Origin: Prorocentrum cordatum
Taxonomy: Eukaryota; Sar; Dinophyceae; Prorocentrales; Prorocentraceae
Assembly: GCA_963575745.1 (NCBI GenBank)
Contig: CAUYUJ010022526.1
Location: 568,208-632,207, forward strand
Direction: 5' to 3'
DNA: 64,000 nt
The notes beneath the pieces were generated by a model that saw only the letters and a list, made by a program, of their open reading frames with translations, ran no database searches and had not been told where the DNA came from. The position numbers and the translations under genes are program-made. Shown here piece by piece: positions 10,517-22,530 of the stretch. Position 1 is the stretch's first letter, and each line of letters starts with the position of its first letter.

Positions 10517-10699
10517 CGGGGGCAGGCGGGCGCGCCGGCGGCGCTCGCTTGCGAAGAGAAGCCGAATGCCGGCCTCCTCGCTACATACGTTAGCCGCGCT
10601 GAGGCCCGAGAGGAAAAATATCATTCAAAATGTCTTGTCATCGAAGATATTCGCACAGCTTGCGCTGAACTCCGAACCCGTGGATATATATGCGACCGG
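10517..10699. other. Downstream flank of the Gag-like unit; nothing recognised
   Basis: GC-rich at first, then more AT-rich. No LTR-like match to the region before 1029 was seen. Confidence 0.4.
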
Positions 10700-10799
10700 N
10701 NNNNNNNNNNNNNNNNNNNNNNNNNNNNNNNNNNNNNNNNNNNNNNNNNNNNNNNNNNNNNNNNNNNNNNNNNNNNNNNNNNNNNNNNNNNNNNNNNNN
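10700..10799. other. Assembly gap of 100 N
   Basis: Exactly 100 N, a conventional scaffold-gap size, so the real distance is unknown. The two sides need not be adjacent in the genome. Confidence 0.95.
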
Positions 10800-11394
10800 C
10801 CTTATGATACTGGTTGACTGTGGCTGTACGGTATCTGTATCACTGGGCGGCTCAACCCCGACCTCCAGCGTATGTTTATTCATCTTCGGTTCGGAGGTTG
10901 GTCACCGTGTTCGGCCTCCTGGGAGCCCTGCCGGAACCCGGGGCCGCCCGAGAATGGCGCGGGATGCAAAGCCGGCGTCACGGAAAGGGTCGGAATTCCC
11001 AGGGGCCCCGCATTGAAAAAAGTCCAGACTTCGCAGGTCCTGGGAGGTTCCCTTGGGGACCACTGGGTGTCTCGAGCGTGCTGGGGGGAGGGGGCAGGCA
11101 ACAGGAGGCTTGGCGACCCAAATCCTCGACTTGGGTTGGACTTTTGGTGGGACCAAACAGGAGAGGGGCCAGTCTCGGGGATGCACGATGGGCTGGCGTT
11201 CGTCCCCTGCAGGGGGTGCGCCCGGATAGCCCCACAAGGCGTGTTGGGGTAAGGGTTCGAAGCGTCAATCCGTGTTCCCTCGTTGGGGGGTGATTGTTCT
11301 TTTATTACTTCCGGACGTAACGCACCTCCCGACCCCCCCATGTAACGTTCACGCCGAAAGGCTGGCTACAGGCGTGAACGTGTGCAGTTACACA
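10800..11394. other. GC-rich DNA without a recognised gene
   Basis: Several overlapping ORFs occur in all frames as expected for GC-rich DNA. None shows a domain or motif that I can name. Confidence 0.4.
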
Positions 11395-11625
11395 TAGAGG
11401 TGGAGGAGGAGAAGGAACAGCAGCAGCAGCAGGAGCAGCAGCAGGAGGTGGAGAAGGAGGAGGAGCAGGAGGAGGAGGGGGAGGAGGAGGAGGAGGAGGA
11501 GGAGGAGGAGGAGGAGGAGGAGCTGTGTAGGAGGCGAGGATGGGGAGGAGGAGGAGGAGAAAGAGGAGGAGGAGGAAGAGGAAAAGGACGGGGTGGAGGA
11601 GGAGGAGGACGAGGACGACAACGAC
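11395..11625. repeat. GGA/GCA triplet microsatellite
   Basis: Begins as CAG/AGG interruptions and becomes a long GGA run. It encodes poly-Glu or poly-Ser depending on frame and is best read as a simple repeat. Confidence 0.85.
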
Positions 11626-11837
11626 CGACATGGCCCGGAGGCCCCGAGAGGTGCACGCAGGCACGGGGGCCTCGTGGGGCACACGATTGTGGCCGCTGCT
11701 GCAACAGGTGGTTTACAAAAACGTTGTGGTGCACGCAGTCATCGGGGTGCACGCAGGGCGAGCTCACACAGATAATGTAGTGCACGCAGGCACGGTGCTG
11801 TACACAATCGCTGTGGTGTACTGATTGGTTTTTGTCT

Positions 11838-11850
11838 TACGACTACTACG

Positions 11851-11885
<35 letters not shown>

Positions 11886-11905
11886 TTCTACTACTACTAT
11901 TACTT

Positions 11906-11939
<34 letters not shown>

Positions 11940-12056
11940 TACTATTACCACTACTACGATTAATACAAATACTAATACTAATACGACTAGTACGCCTACT
12001 ACTACTGCTACCATTGCGATTACTACGGCTACAATTACGATGTCTTCTTCTTCCAT

Positions 12057-12095
<39 letters not shown>

Positions 12096-12147
12096 GACTA
12101 CTACTACGACCGCTAGTACTAGCACTACTACTATTACTGCGACTACG

Positions 12148-12179
<32 letters not shown>

Positions 12180-12230
12180 GGCCACTACTACTACTACTGC
12201 TACTACTACTACTACTACTACTACTCCGAT

Positions 12231-12278
<48 letters not shown>

Positions 12279-12716
12279 GACCACTACTTCGACCACGACT
12301 ACTTCGTTCACGACTACTACTACTACTACGACTCACCACCACTACCACTACTATTGATATTACTACTATTTCTACAACAAAAAACGACTACTACGATCAC
12401 TATTACTAGTCGTAGTAGTAGTAGTAGTAGTAGTAGTACTACGATTACTTCTATTACAAGTACTACTAGTACGACTTGTACAAGCATATGTAGTAGTGGT
12501 AGTAGTACTTATACTACACGAGCGCTGCGGCGCACTATTACGAGGACTCTTACTACAAACTACGAGTACGAGTGCTACGGCTACTATGTTTCTGTTTCTG
12601 CTTTATTTCTACGAGTGCTACTACTGCGACTACTACTACGATTACTAGTCGATTGACCGATACCACAAGCATTGCTAATGGTACGACCAGTACTACTACT
12701 ACTACTACCACTACTA

Positions 12717-12751
<35 letters not shown>

Positions 12752-12765
12752 GTTACCACTACTAG

Positions 12766-12816
<51 letters not shown>

Positions 12817-13140
12817 GACTACTACGACTACTACTACGACTACTATTACAACTACAACTTCTCGTGTTACGACCGCTACTACGACTACTACTACACCTAC
12901 TACCCTTTTGACAGCAACTGCTACTACTACTACTACTACTACTTCTGCTACTAGTATTACTAATACGACTACTACTGACAATGCGTTTGGTACTGCTACT
13001 ACTCCTATTACTACTACTACTACTTCTAGTATCACTACCACTACTACTACTACTACTTCTACTACTACTACTACTACTACGACTACGACTACGACTACTA
13101 CTACTACTACTACTACTACTATCAGTGCTACTAGTACGAG

Positions 13141-13179
<39 letters not shown>

Positions 13180-13202
13180 CATTACTTCTACTGCAACTAC
13201 CA

Positions 13203-13233
<31 letters not shown>

Positions 13234-13356
13234 GACTACTGCTACCACTACTACCACTATGCTGTTCTACTATTACAAGGTCGATCACTAGTACAGCTAC
13301 GACTACTACTACGACTACTGCTACTACTACTACTACTACTACTACTAGTACCACTA

Positions 13357-13406
<50 letters not shown>

Positions 13407-13700
13407 GCTACTACCACTGTTACTACTACTACTACTGCTACTACTACGACGACCACTACTACCAGTACTACTACTACGACTACTACTACTACTACTACTA
13501 CTACCACTACTGCTACTTCTACTACGACTAATTCGACGACGGCTGGGGCGACGACTACTACTGCTACTACTTATTACTACGAGTACGACGGCTAGTAATA
13601 GTGCTAGTAGTACTGTCACGACTACTACTACTACTACTACTATTACTACTACTACTACTACTACGACGACTACTACTACTACTACGAGTACGACGACTCG
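11838..13700. repeat. 1.9-kb degenerate ACN triplet array
   Basis: A very long (ACT)n array in which triplets vary mainly at the T position (ACT, ACG, ACC, occasionally ACA) with scattered TCT, AGT and GCT. One frame reads poly-Thr for over 200 codons (12572-13291); the opposite strand reads poly-Val. The phase slips several times, so no single ORF crosses it. Confidence 0.9.
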
Positions 13701-16317
13701 TGCTACTGCCAGGATTATTACTACTATCGTTTCAAGTACGACTGCTATTACAATTCATACTACCACTACATCTAGTACTACCTTGTACTGTTACTGCTAC
13801 TGCCGCTACGCTTATTTGTCCTACTAGAATCACTGGGACTATGAGTACAACTAGTGGTACCAGCACGAATAACACTATTAGGGTTACTCGTACGACTAGT
13901 ACGAGTACGACTAGCACTACGAGTAATACTAGTACTGCTTGTACCACTCGTACTCGTGCTAGCCGTGGTATTAATATTTGTGTACTCGCCGCGGCGGCCG
14001 CCGTCACCGTCGCCTCCCCCCCCCCCCCTCCCCCCCCCACGTAACATGAGCCCCCCAGACAAGAAGACAATTCCGTCTCGGGCATCTTGGCTGCCTCTCC
14101 TGTCGTCTTCGACGACCTTAAGACCGACAAGCCGAGTATGGAAATGCCACCTAACACGCAGGGGTTTTGACGATTTGAGACTCTTGGGCTGGCCCCTTCC
14201 CGGGCCTACCATGTCGGTCCAATAGGCGCCCAAGAAGGGTCTACTTCGGAAGAGCCCTGTGTGGAATCCAAGATGCGCTCCCAACACTTCTGAAAAGAAC
14301 TGCGCGGAGAATCCCAGGAGCGCTCCAGAGTGGCCAGATTACGGGGTACGCTTACAATTCTCCGTACACAGAACTCGAAGGGACTTGAGGACACTCAGCT
14401 CAGTGATGACGGCACGGAGGTGGATGTGGTGCAAAATGTCGGATGTAATCTACTTCGTGCCAGTTATGTAGTGCAGCGGCGGGGATGCAATCTACGTGGC
14501 GCAACTCGTGGAGTAAAGTCTCTAAGTATGTGGTACAAGTGATGTTGTACAATAAATTTTGTGCAGTACACTCTGCTGGCATGCACGCGTGAACGCCATA
14601 CATAGATGGAGCAAGCAATCCGTCCATCCGCCCGCAGTTTCTTGTCGAAGATTTATTGTCCCAGTGACGTGAGGACCCGTTTCATGAGGAGTCTTGACTC
14701 GCGCGGGCGAGTGATGACGTTGACATCGGCGACGACCACGATGATGGTGGAGGTGGTGATGGTTGGTGATGGTTGGTGATGATATGAATGTGATGCTGAT
14801 GATGGCGATGACAATCGCAATGATCACGCAGATGAAGATGCCGCTTGTGCCGTTGAGTTTTGAGGATGATGACCGAACTTGCGCGCGCACGAAGGCCTGA
14901 ATAGTTTGTTGCTCAAAAACATGTGGTTGACAAACGTATTTGAGCACCTCCTATATTTGAGTGGCTAGAAAACAAATGTTATCGCAGTGATCTCGACATG
15001 GGCAGGCGGAGGCGCGCGCGTGTGGCCCGTACGGTGGCGCTTGACAAGTGTCCGGCGCGCGACGCACTGGCTAGCCCACGGCGCAACCTTTTCGGGACAC
15101 TAGCCCACAGGACAACGACGGAACAGCCACGCGACAACCCATTCGGGACAACCACTGGCAAACCAATCTACGGCACGATCGCAGGACAACCTCTGGGACA
15201 GCCACGGGACAACCAGAGGAGGACGAGGTACCCATATCTCTACCTTTCCCTCTTTATCCCCTTTTTGAGCCTCGTGGGAGGCCCTCGTCGCCACCGCTGG
15301 ATTCGCCTTCGAAATCCTCGTCAGAACGCATCCTGGGAGAGGCCCAGCGGGTAGCTGTACTGGTACCAGTTGGTTTCCCCACACATGTCTCTTGTCATGA
15401 GGATTTGTAGAAACGTTGGAATTGGAGGGAACGAAAAACATCAAGTAAATCTTGGAACGATTTGGGAATCCTGGAATTGTGTCGGTTCAATTGTGTCCCG
15501 TAAGGCCCGATTACACGAGGCGGAACCCCGGCAACCGCACCGACGAGGAACCAACGAAGCGCCTACCAAGCGAGACACTTGGCGTACCCAGCCAATCAGT
15601 TAGCAAGAGAAATAAGGAAATATTCTCTTGGAGCAAGGATCTGTGTGGGGCATTCGCTTTCTCGTAGAAAGAATTCCTCACAGCTCATGGCCTTGGCATA
15701 TGTTGCTCAAGTTGAGAAAGCAATTAGCGGGGCTTCTTACAATCCTGTGGGTCACAACCCGAATGCGGGCACCTCGATCCCGTTGGAGGGTTCCTGTTGT
15801 TTACAGACGGGGGAGTTCTTGCTCGTGCGAACAAGACTTTGACGATGTGGTTCGCGACTGACAGTGCGTTGCAGCAGATCTTCAGCAGGCACGTTGGGGT
15901 CGTTTAGTGTTGCTGCTCGCCTTGGACGCGAGGTCTCAAGACAAGACAGGATAAGAGACGGGAATTAGATCTTTTCTGGTTCGGACGGCAAGATTCCGAA
16001 GCTTTGGCTCGTGACTGACGGCGGAGCTCTTCCACAAGGAACGTATGGAGGTTACCCGCACCATAGAAACATTCCCGGCGGATGTCTGGAGACGCTTAGG
16101 GTCTGGCAATGTGCCAGGCTGCTTCGGCTCTCATGCTATCTGGTACTCTGGATAGAGGTAGTTCCGCCAGACAACCAACCCACTTGGCAAGATTGGGCCA
16201 CACATTTTCGTCAGCAAGGCCGCGGGGCATCAAAAGCTTGACGTACCTGCCAGCGGCGTTTGTATCGTGATCCGCCGTAGTTGGACGTTGTCGGGGTGCA
16301 ATCGGCAGTGAGCCAAT
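13701..16317. other. No secure gene; short degenerate repeats
   Basis: A C-run lies at 14015-14038. At 15090-15220 the string GGGACAACC and variants recur every 12-25 bases. Otherwise no domain, RNA gene or TIR element was recognised. Confidence 0.4.
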
Positions 16318-16450
16318 GATTCATTGGCTGACGCCGCACCGCCGACCCGTTGGGGCGGCAGTAAGAGTGAAAAACGGAGTTTGCGGAATGCGATTTCTGG
16401 GGAATCTTGGGGTTTCAGCATTTTGGGATTCGTCGGGAGCGATTGGCGGA
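16318..16450. repeat. Dispersed repeat M, copy 1
   Basis: About 133 bases nearly identical to 32087-32219. It begins at a near-palindrome (GCCAATGATTCATTGGC from 16311) and continues through GACGCCGCACCGCCGACC and GTGAAAAACGGAGTTTGC. The two copies differ by small substitutions and indels. No coding role was seen. Confidence 0.85.
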
Positions 16451-18291
16451 TCGCGGATGATTACAGACATTGCAGATGGCACCACTTTGAGGGCAGGAGG
16501 CGACGGGGCACGTGCGCGCCGAGTGTGGCCCTCTCGGGCTTCAGAGTGCCTGTGAGCATGCACGACTCTGACTGCAACAAGCTCTTCTTGCCTCTCGGGG
16601 CTGCACCATCCCTCTTGGGAAAATTATGTGCGAGGGCGGTGTTCAACCCGCAGCGGGAAGCGGGGCGGTGGTTCGGCAAACTCTTCGGTACCGCCGCGCA
16701 TGTCGTACTCGAGTCTTCAAGGACGGCGCTGGCGCGGGAGAGCGCACTAGCCAGCAGGCAAACATTCGCGGGGGAACCTTAGTTCTTGTCCGCGTTGCTC
16801 TTGGCGGGTCCTTTCGCACGTCAAGTCCCAAGCATCAAGCCACGTGTGTTTCAGCTTTGATTCGAGCAAGAGGCAGGCCGCCCCTGCCATGGACGACGTA
16901 CATGCGCTCACAAGCCTCGGAGTTGTCTGGGCGAAGCCCGGATCGACTCGAAGGTCTTCTAGGCGACGGAAGGAATTGGCGTTCAGTTGTCAAAGTTTTG
17001 CGCAAAATTGATCTGTTGATTTCATTGATGACTGACTCTGTTTCCCCCCCCTCCCTCCTCCGCATCCTTGATCCCTACCTTCCTCTTCCATATTTGTGGA
17101 TTGTCTGCGGGTCAACGCATCGCGTCCCATGGGGTACAATTTTTCCCATGGTCTACAGCCGAGCCACCTGCAGTGCAATCGATCGTTTACCTATTTTGCA
17201 TTTCCAGTGCGCTGTCACTTGTCTCAACCTTCCTTGCCAGTGCGCCGTCCGGGCGCCGTTGATGGATTAGTAAGTCGAGTAGAGGCGTCGTGGACCACCA
17301 CGAGGTCATGATCTACTCCGAGGCGCAGGCATTACCAGTGGCAATTCGCAATTGTAGACTGTCGTCTTACCGTCGATTGTGCATGCGTCTTCTGCTAGAG
17401 GTGGTCTGCAAACGTTGTTTGGTGATGAACACCTTGACCACACAAACGTTGCTCTATCCATGCCCCGCAGGCAAGCCCGCGGGCCGTTATGGGGCCTCTG
17501 CCGATTGATTCCAACAGGTGGAAGAACCACTGAGGACACGCCTCCCCTACCCCCGCTTGCCCTGGACGCGCGCTTTGTTGAAACCCACGACTATACGTTA
17601 CGTACGGGGGGCCCATTCGAAAGATGAGGGAAGCTCTGCTGCCAGGCGCCAGCAGCATTCCATTCCAAGGAGAGCATGCCCCCTGCCGCTCCCCCTCGTT
17701 CATTCCTGCTCTTGCTCTGAGTGGGATCTACACACTCCCTACAGGCTCCTGCGCAATTATTGCGCACTCCTGCACAGTCCGAGCGTTGTCCCTCCGCACC
17801 TCGAACACGGTCCCGATAAGTCCCTGCACGCCCTTGCCCGTTTCTGGTTGGCCCGCAAGGAGGCTGGCGGATTATTGATGGACAATTGTTGTGCGCGAGT
17901 TGCTCGGCTGATTTCAGACAGCCGGTGCCGCCGCGAACCCCTGACTCGCGTTCCACCGCGGCAGGGTAAACACGATGGCATGATCACCCTCATCATCGGC
18001 ATTCTTCCATCGTTCTCAATATACATCGGCGCGCACATTATTGTCTTCCGCCCCGTGCAGCGAGTTGGGATACCGCAATCGAACTCGAACCTAATAGAAT
18101 TGCGTTGAATGCGGACGAGATGTTGCAGGTGATTTGGCTGGTCCCTACTCGGAAAGTAGCCGTGTGTGATATTCAGATGCCCGCGGCGAGCTAAGCCACC
18201 GTGCTAGCGCTGCATCGACGTGGCTTTCCAGGCGTGTATGGGTAGTTCGGATGGTACCTGGGCGGTTCATGGACGTCATTAGGGGAACAAG
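16451..18291. other. No recognised gene
   Basis: Mixed-composition DNA with moderate ORFs on both strands and no nameable domain. Confidence 0.35.
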
Positions 18292-18462
18292 CAATGACAT
18301 AAACATACAAACTCGGAGGTCAGTGCGGATGTCTCGGATCGGCGTTGGACCTCCTGGCGGCGCCTCCGGCGCCGCCCCTGGCGCGCGGAGCGCGCCAGGG
18401 AGGCGAGCCCAGCGCCGATCCAAGACATCCGCGCGGACCTCCGAGTTTTGATGTTTACATCT
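18292..18462. mobile_element. Foldback element C, copy 1
   Basis: A near-perfect snapback of about 170 bases. The left arm (ACATAAACATACAAACTCGG, then GCGGATGTCTCGGATCGGCG) is mirrored by the right arm (CGCCGATCCAAGACATCC, then CCTCCGAGTTTTGATGTTTA). The apex holds smaller nested palindromes. A second copy is at 34737-34923. Likely a MITE-like element; no target duplication was identified. Confidence 0.8.
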
Positions 18463-19630
18463 TGGGGCCGCCGTGGGCCCGTCGCGGGCGCCCTGGACCC
18501 GTTTCAAGCCGGTCTTGGGCCATCCTGAGTCTCGTTGGGCGGCCCTCGCGCCACCCTGGGGCTGTCTCGGGGCCGCGCGGGGCTGCACTGACGGCTGCCA
18601 GGGGGATGTCTTGGGGGCGTCTCGGGGCGCCGTGCGATTGAAGAGCGGCGTGAGGTCAGGGGAATGGTAGAGTATGCGTTGTTTCAGTCTGTGGCATGGC
18701 AAGGGTTCCATGGAGTCATCATCCGAAAAGCTTCTCGGGCGCCTCTTCGGGTTTCTTGGGCGCCTCTGGATTTTCTCTTGGGAGCTGCGAGGGTGCTAAG
18801 GTTATCTTAGAACATATGTTGGGTCGTTCTTGGATTGTTCGGCCATCGTGGCCGCCTCGAGAGCGTATTTCTTGTCCTGGGGCAGTTGAGGACTGGTAAT
18901 GAGTTCAGGAGGTGCGATGCCAGCTGGAGGGCGCGATGCGTACGAATGGGGCCCTTCATAAAATGGCTCCAATCCATCGAGATATCCACTGTGTGTCGAA
19001 CTGCTTCACCAGGTGCCTGGGGCACGGTGGCGGATGTCGAAAGAGTGCTTGAGGAGTTGGCGTCTCGAAAGTTTCATGAGCGGATCAATCGCTTGGACTA
19101 GGCAAGCGCTGGAGGCTGACCTCCCGCCCTTCCCCCATTAAACCCTGTCTGCCTGCTGCCGAAAAGCGGAAGGGACACAAAGCGAGTACAGTCAAGCCTT
19201 TAGTGCATCGAAAGGTTTGACGGCATTGTTGGAAGATTGATTGGAGTGTCCTGAATAGTTTCGTGCGTTTACTAAGCACCCCATCTTTTCAAGTTTGTTC
19301 CTCTAGATTAACTTGCTGAAGTGCCTCGCTTGTAGTGGTGCTCGTTATGAGGTGCGTTCTTCTGCACATTAGGTCAGGCAGTGGCGAAGCTTCTTGGTTC
19401 GCATATAGGCCCACCAAATAATGTTCTAAGAACCTTATGTGGTCTGCATGAGAGACTGCCTTTGTATAACACATCGGGTGTATGTTCTAAGAGCATTGTT
19501 GGTGTTCTTGGAACATCTTGGGGTTCTGAGAACATCCGTGGTATGCCTATAGGAATGCCGGGACGGTCGGTCCCTGCTCAACTAGGGGCAGTGCAAGCTC
19601 CAATCCCCATCCCCAGACATCCGCCGATAT
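18463..19630. other. No recognised gene
   Basis: G/T-rich TTGGGGGC-like DNA, then mixed sequence. Nothing nameable. Confidence 0.35.
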
Positions 19631-19639
19631 TATATGCTC

Positions 19640-20000
19640 TTTCGGGTCCGCGGCCGCAGAGGTCCCGAACTCTTGCCCGGGGCCAGCTGCTCTCCCCGGA
19701 TCCACTCCTGATGGCCCCGGGACGCGATGGCCAGCACCAGGGGCCGAAGGCGAGGACAACCCGATACGTAGACAAACAGCAAGTCGTCGGAGATCCAGGT
19801 CCCTCCGTCGCCCCCAGGGGAGGGCAGGAGGTCCCCCCCGCACACCAGTGGCAGCTGCGGGGGGCCCAGGAGGGTGACAGCCAGCGGCGGCTGCCCGGGT
19901 GCGAAGCTGCGGCTGAGCACCCGAGCTGGTGCAGGAGAGTTTCGGAGGAGGCCCAGGCTTCGGCGAGGGCGGATCAGCTCCACGGCCTGTGTCGACCACA
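19640..20000 (-). pseudogene. Possible leishmanolysin-like (M8) protein remnant
   Basis: On the minus strand the frame includes VCGGDLLPSPGG, then ISDDLLFVYVSG and LVLAIAS. This order faintly resembles the N-terminal part of leishmanolysin-type metalloproteases, which have a CG element followed by an Asp-Leu-Val-like strand. The HEXXH site is not present in the window and the frame breaks nearby. The call rests on weak pattern similarity and could be chance in GC-rich DNA. Confidence 0.2.
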
Positions 20001-20028
20001 ACCCGCAACCAAGCTTGGGAAGGGATCT

Positions 20029-20135
20029 CCTCCTCCTCCTCCTCCTCCTCCTCCTCCTCCTCCTCCTCCTCCAACCTCCTCCTCCTCCTCCTCCTCGTCC
20101 TCCTCCTCCTCCTCCTCCTCCAACTTGGAGGGGGA
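20029..20135. repeat. TCC microsatellite
   Basis: Two TCC runs separated by AACC interruptions, ending in a CTCCAACTTGGAG palindrome that turns into GGA. Confidence 0.85.
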
Positions 20136-20568
20136 GGAGGACAGAAGCTCTCTGACTCTCAGACCGTTTCGTTCTTTTCCCCCCCCACGCACAACAGACT
20201 AGTTGTTCGGCTCTGAAGGGTGCGGGGACGTCCCGATGAGGCCAGGCTTTCGGTTTGTGTGTGTTCGTTCAGGCAGGGCCGATGGTTGACCTGGACGTCT
20301 GTGCTCACGTCCGTCCCTCCACTCTCTCTGCCTCTCCACGAAGCAGAGGGATCCTGAGGGCCGATGTACAGAGTCAGGTGGAGCTGCGGAGGGGGCGCGA
20401 CGGCAGCCGCGCTCCGCGCCGCGCGGCTCGGATCGGAGAGGCGCCCTTCTCTCCTGGGCGGCGGCGCGCGAGGGCGCGAAGATAACCGCACATCGCGGGA
20501 CGCGATGCGCGAAGTTGGGCAACCCAGGGCTCACGTCCACCCTCGAAGAGAACCCACCAGACAACCCA

Positions 20569-20685
20569 CGCCGATCCTGGCCAGGCCGATCCTGGGCCCA
20601 GCATCGGTGTACGTGCCGTCCTGCCCAGGCCAGGGCGGCGCATACCCCGATCCTGGGCCCCGGAGGAGCCTGGCCAGGATCGGTG
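20569..20685. mobile_element. Inverted-repeat element I (single copy here)
   Basis: The left end GCCGATCCTGGCCAGGC and right end GCCTGGCCAGGATCGG are inverted repeats about 115 bases apart. Inside, GATCCTGGGCCC also recurs. Only one copy was found, so this may be a local foldback. Confidence 0.55.
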
Positions 20686-20897
20686 CAGGTTTACAGCTGG
20701 CGCCCTCCTCGGCATGGAATCTGGCCAAGTTCTGCGCAATCCAGCTGGTCCCAGGCTTCATCGGGCCAAGTCTGGCTCGATGGGCCCCCGAATTGGGCTC
20801 TATATAGACCTCGCGCCTCCTCTCGCGAAGACCTCCCAGGAGTTGCCTCCGACCGTCGAGCTCGCGCCCGCCCCCCCCTCCGCCATTCCCCCGCCGC

Positions 20898-21055
20898 ACC
20901 TGGGAGGCCGAGCGGAGGCGCGAGCAGGAGGAGCTGCAGGAGGCGCGCGGCAAGGCCGCGAAGCTGGCCGCGGCGCTGGGTGCGCCAGAGGGCCCGCGGC
21001 CTCAGCGGCCCCCGGATCCCGGGAGCAGCGCGGCAGCTGACCCGCGCAGGTCTGG
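20898..21055 (+). CDS. Coding-like exon fragment, Glu/Arg/Ala-rich helix
   Basis: In the frame starting at 20901 the product runs WEAERRREQEELQEARGKAA and then LAAALGAPEGPRPQ, a charged helix followed by a Pro-rich tail, unlike the random frames around it. It ends next to a CGCAGG boundary where element F begins. There is no ATG and no recognised family. A diverged copy of its second half recurs at 21438-21490 on the other side of elements F and G, so it may be a duplicated exon piece. Confidence 0.35.
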
Positions 21056-21063
21056 GCCTCCTC

Positions 21064-21193
21064 CTGGCATCGCTCGGACGTGTGCATTTTTCCTTCGGCG
21101 AGGACCATCGAGGAGCATCCTTGATCATTTGGCGAAAAAAGCACGCACGAAACTGAAAAAAAACACAGGGAATGGACGTCCGAGCGATGGCCA
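21064..21193. mobile_element. TIR element F, copy 1
   Basis: About 130 bases bounded by TGGCATCGCTCGGACGT and ACGTCCGAGCGATGGCCA, which are inverted repeats with one indel. The interior is AT-richer (GAAAAAAGCACGCACGAAAC). A full second copy lies at 49639-49767 and half-copies at 43044-43125 and 44914-44995. The structure is MITE-like. Confidence 0.8.
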
Positions 21194-21197
21194 GTCC

Positions 21198-21418
21198 TAG
21201 ATGGGGTCGGAGGATCGCGCCGCCTCGCCGACGCATCGCCGAAGCGGCTCGGTGCGGAGCCCGATGTTCTCCACGCGGTCGTCGCCGATGCGTCGCCGAC
21301 GTCGCCGATGCATCGCTGTTGCATCGCCGATGCATCGCCGATGCATCGCTGATGCGGCGGGATCCGCCGACCCTATCTGCTCCGACCCCATCTATCCGAC
21401 CCCATTTAGGAGGCCTCT
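21198..21418. mobile_element. TIR element G, copy 1
   Basis: Begins TAGATGGGGTCGGA and ends TCCGACCCCATCTA, then CCCATTTAGGAGGCCT. The interior is built of repeated ATCGCCGATGC words. Other copies: 46002-46242 and 46952-47190. It abuts element F. Confidence 0.8.
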
Positions 21419-21437
21419 GATAGGAAGTATGAGCTAC

Positions 21438-21490
21438 TTTCCGTGCGCCAGAGGGCCTGCGGTCTTGGGGAGCAGCGTTGCGGTCAGCCC
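21438..21490 (+). repeat. Diverged copy of the 20.98-21.04 kb exon-like segment
   Basis: GTGCGCCAGAGGGCC and GGGAGCAGCG blocks match 20976-21037 with substitutions and a short deletion. Together the two copies flank elements F and G as direct repeats. Confidence 0.5.
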
Positions 21491-21669
21491 CCATACATCC
21501 CCAGGGCGAAAGATTTTTCTTCCTGGGCCCAGAACGGCGGGTTGAAGTCTTAGGCAGGCGCGCGTGAGATAATCGCCGTCGCGCAGCCCGTCCAGACGCC
21601 GTCCGCTCGGCAGCGACGATGTTACCTCGCGAGTCGCTCGTCCTGCGTAGTAGTATGGGTTCCAATTTA

Positions 21670-21890
21670 CCCATGCCTCCTTGCCCCTTCCGCCCATCCT
21701 GGGTCGCTTTCGCCGGCCGCACCCCGCTCGCAAGGTGTCGGCCCGGCCTTCCGAGGCCCTCTGCATCCTCGTCGTGCGTCCGTGTGATGCGGGTTGACTG
21801 CAGGGGGAGGGGGGGAGGCTTCTCAGAAGCAAACCCTGCTTCTTAGAAGGTGCGGGCCTCATCTATAGATCTGAGGCCTTCGCAGCCTTA
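21670..21890. repeat. Dispersed repeat E, copy 1 (multi-hairpin)
   Basis: Matches 38828-39045 over about 200 bases, from a CCGCTTTCGCC-like start through GGGTTGACTGCAGGGGG to a hairpin cluster GGCTTCTCAGAAGC and GCTTCTTAGAAGG. The hairpin part also occurs at 23088-23210 and 49260-49400. Confidence 0.7.
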
Positions 21891-22114
21891 TCGTGCGTCC
21901 GCATGATACGGGTTGACTGCACACAGGGGGGATGGGCCCAGGGTTCTTCGGAAGCTTTCGGATGCGGCTTTCTGTTTTTGCTGTCCGAACATGTTCGAGA
22001 GCCAGGGTGGTTTCCATCAGCTGCGCCTCGTCGGAGGCTGTCTGGGGGAGCAAAAGGATTCCGAGGGCCAGGGAGCGGACGGTCAGGGGCAACGTCGGCG
22101 GGGGATGGGGGTCA

Positions 22115-22215
22115 ATGGGGGGGAGATGCATCGACCTCCAATCGCACAATGTTAGCCGATGGGGGCCCGATAGCCCGCCCGCCAGGGACCGTCCGGGGGC
22201 ACATCGCCGATCCTC
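22115..22215. repeat. Dispersed repeat K, copy 1
   Basis: Shares the order CAATCGC, then CGATGGGGGCCCGATAGCCC, then ATCGCCGAT with 49498-49620 and, in reverse orientation, with 56880-57055. Confidence 0.55.
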
Positions 22216-22266
22216 CTCCCTCCCGAGTTGGTCCCCCCCCTACCGATCCCCCCCAAGTGGAATGGA

Positions 22267-22530
22267 GGCGCAAACATGGAATGCAGGCGCGTGGATCGGT
22301 GACGTGCACCATTTCCCTGCAGAACCGGCGCAGAAGCAGGCTTCATGGTTAACCCCGATCCGATACCCCCCGATCCGATAGCCCCCTACCGATACCGTGG
22401 AATGGAGGCGTAAACATGGTCCCCCCCTAGGAAGCGCAAACATGGAATGCAGGCGCGTGGACCGGTGACGGGCACCGTTTCCGTGCAGAATCGGCGCAGA
22501 AGCAGGCTTCACGGTTAACCCGGATCCGTG
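22267..22530. repeat. Direct repeat H, two units 171 bases apart
   Basis: Unit 1 (22267-22360) and unit 2 (22438-22531) share GCAAACATGGAATGCAGGCG and CGGCGCAGAAGCAGGCTTCA with few differences. GATCCGATA words lie between them. Confidence 0.8.

Noticed and set aside
11825-13595. Long poly-Val, poly-Leu, poly-Ser and poly-Thr ORFs
   Set aside because: They are frame translations of the ACN array and appear in several frames of both strands.
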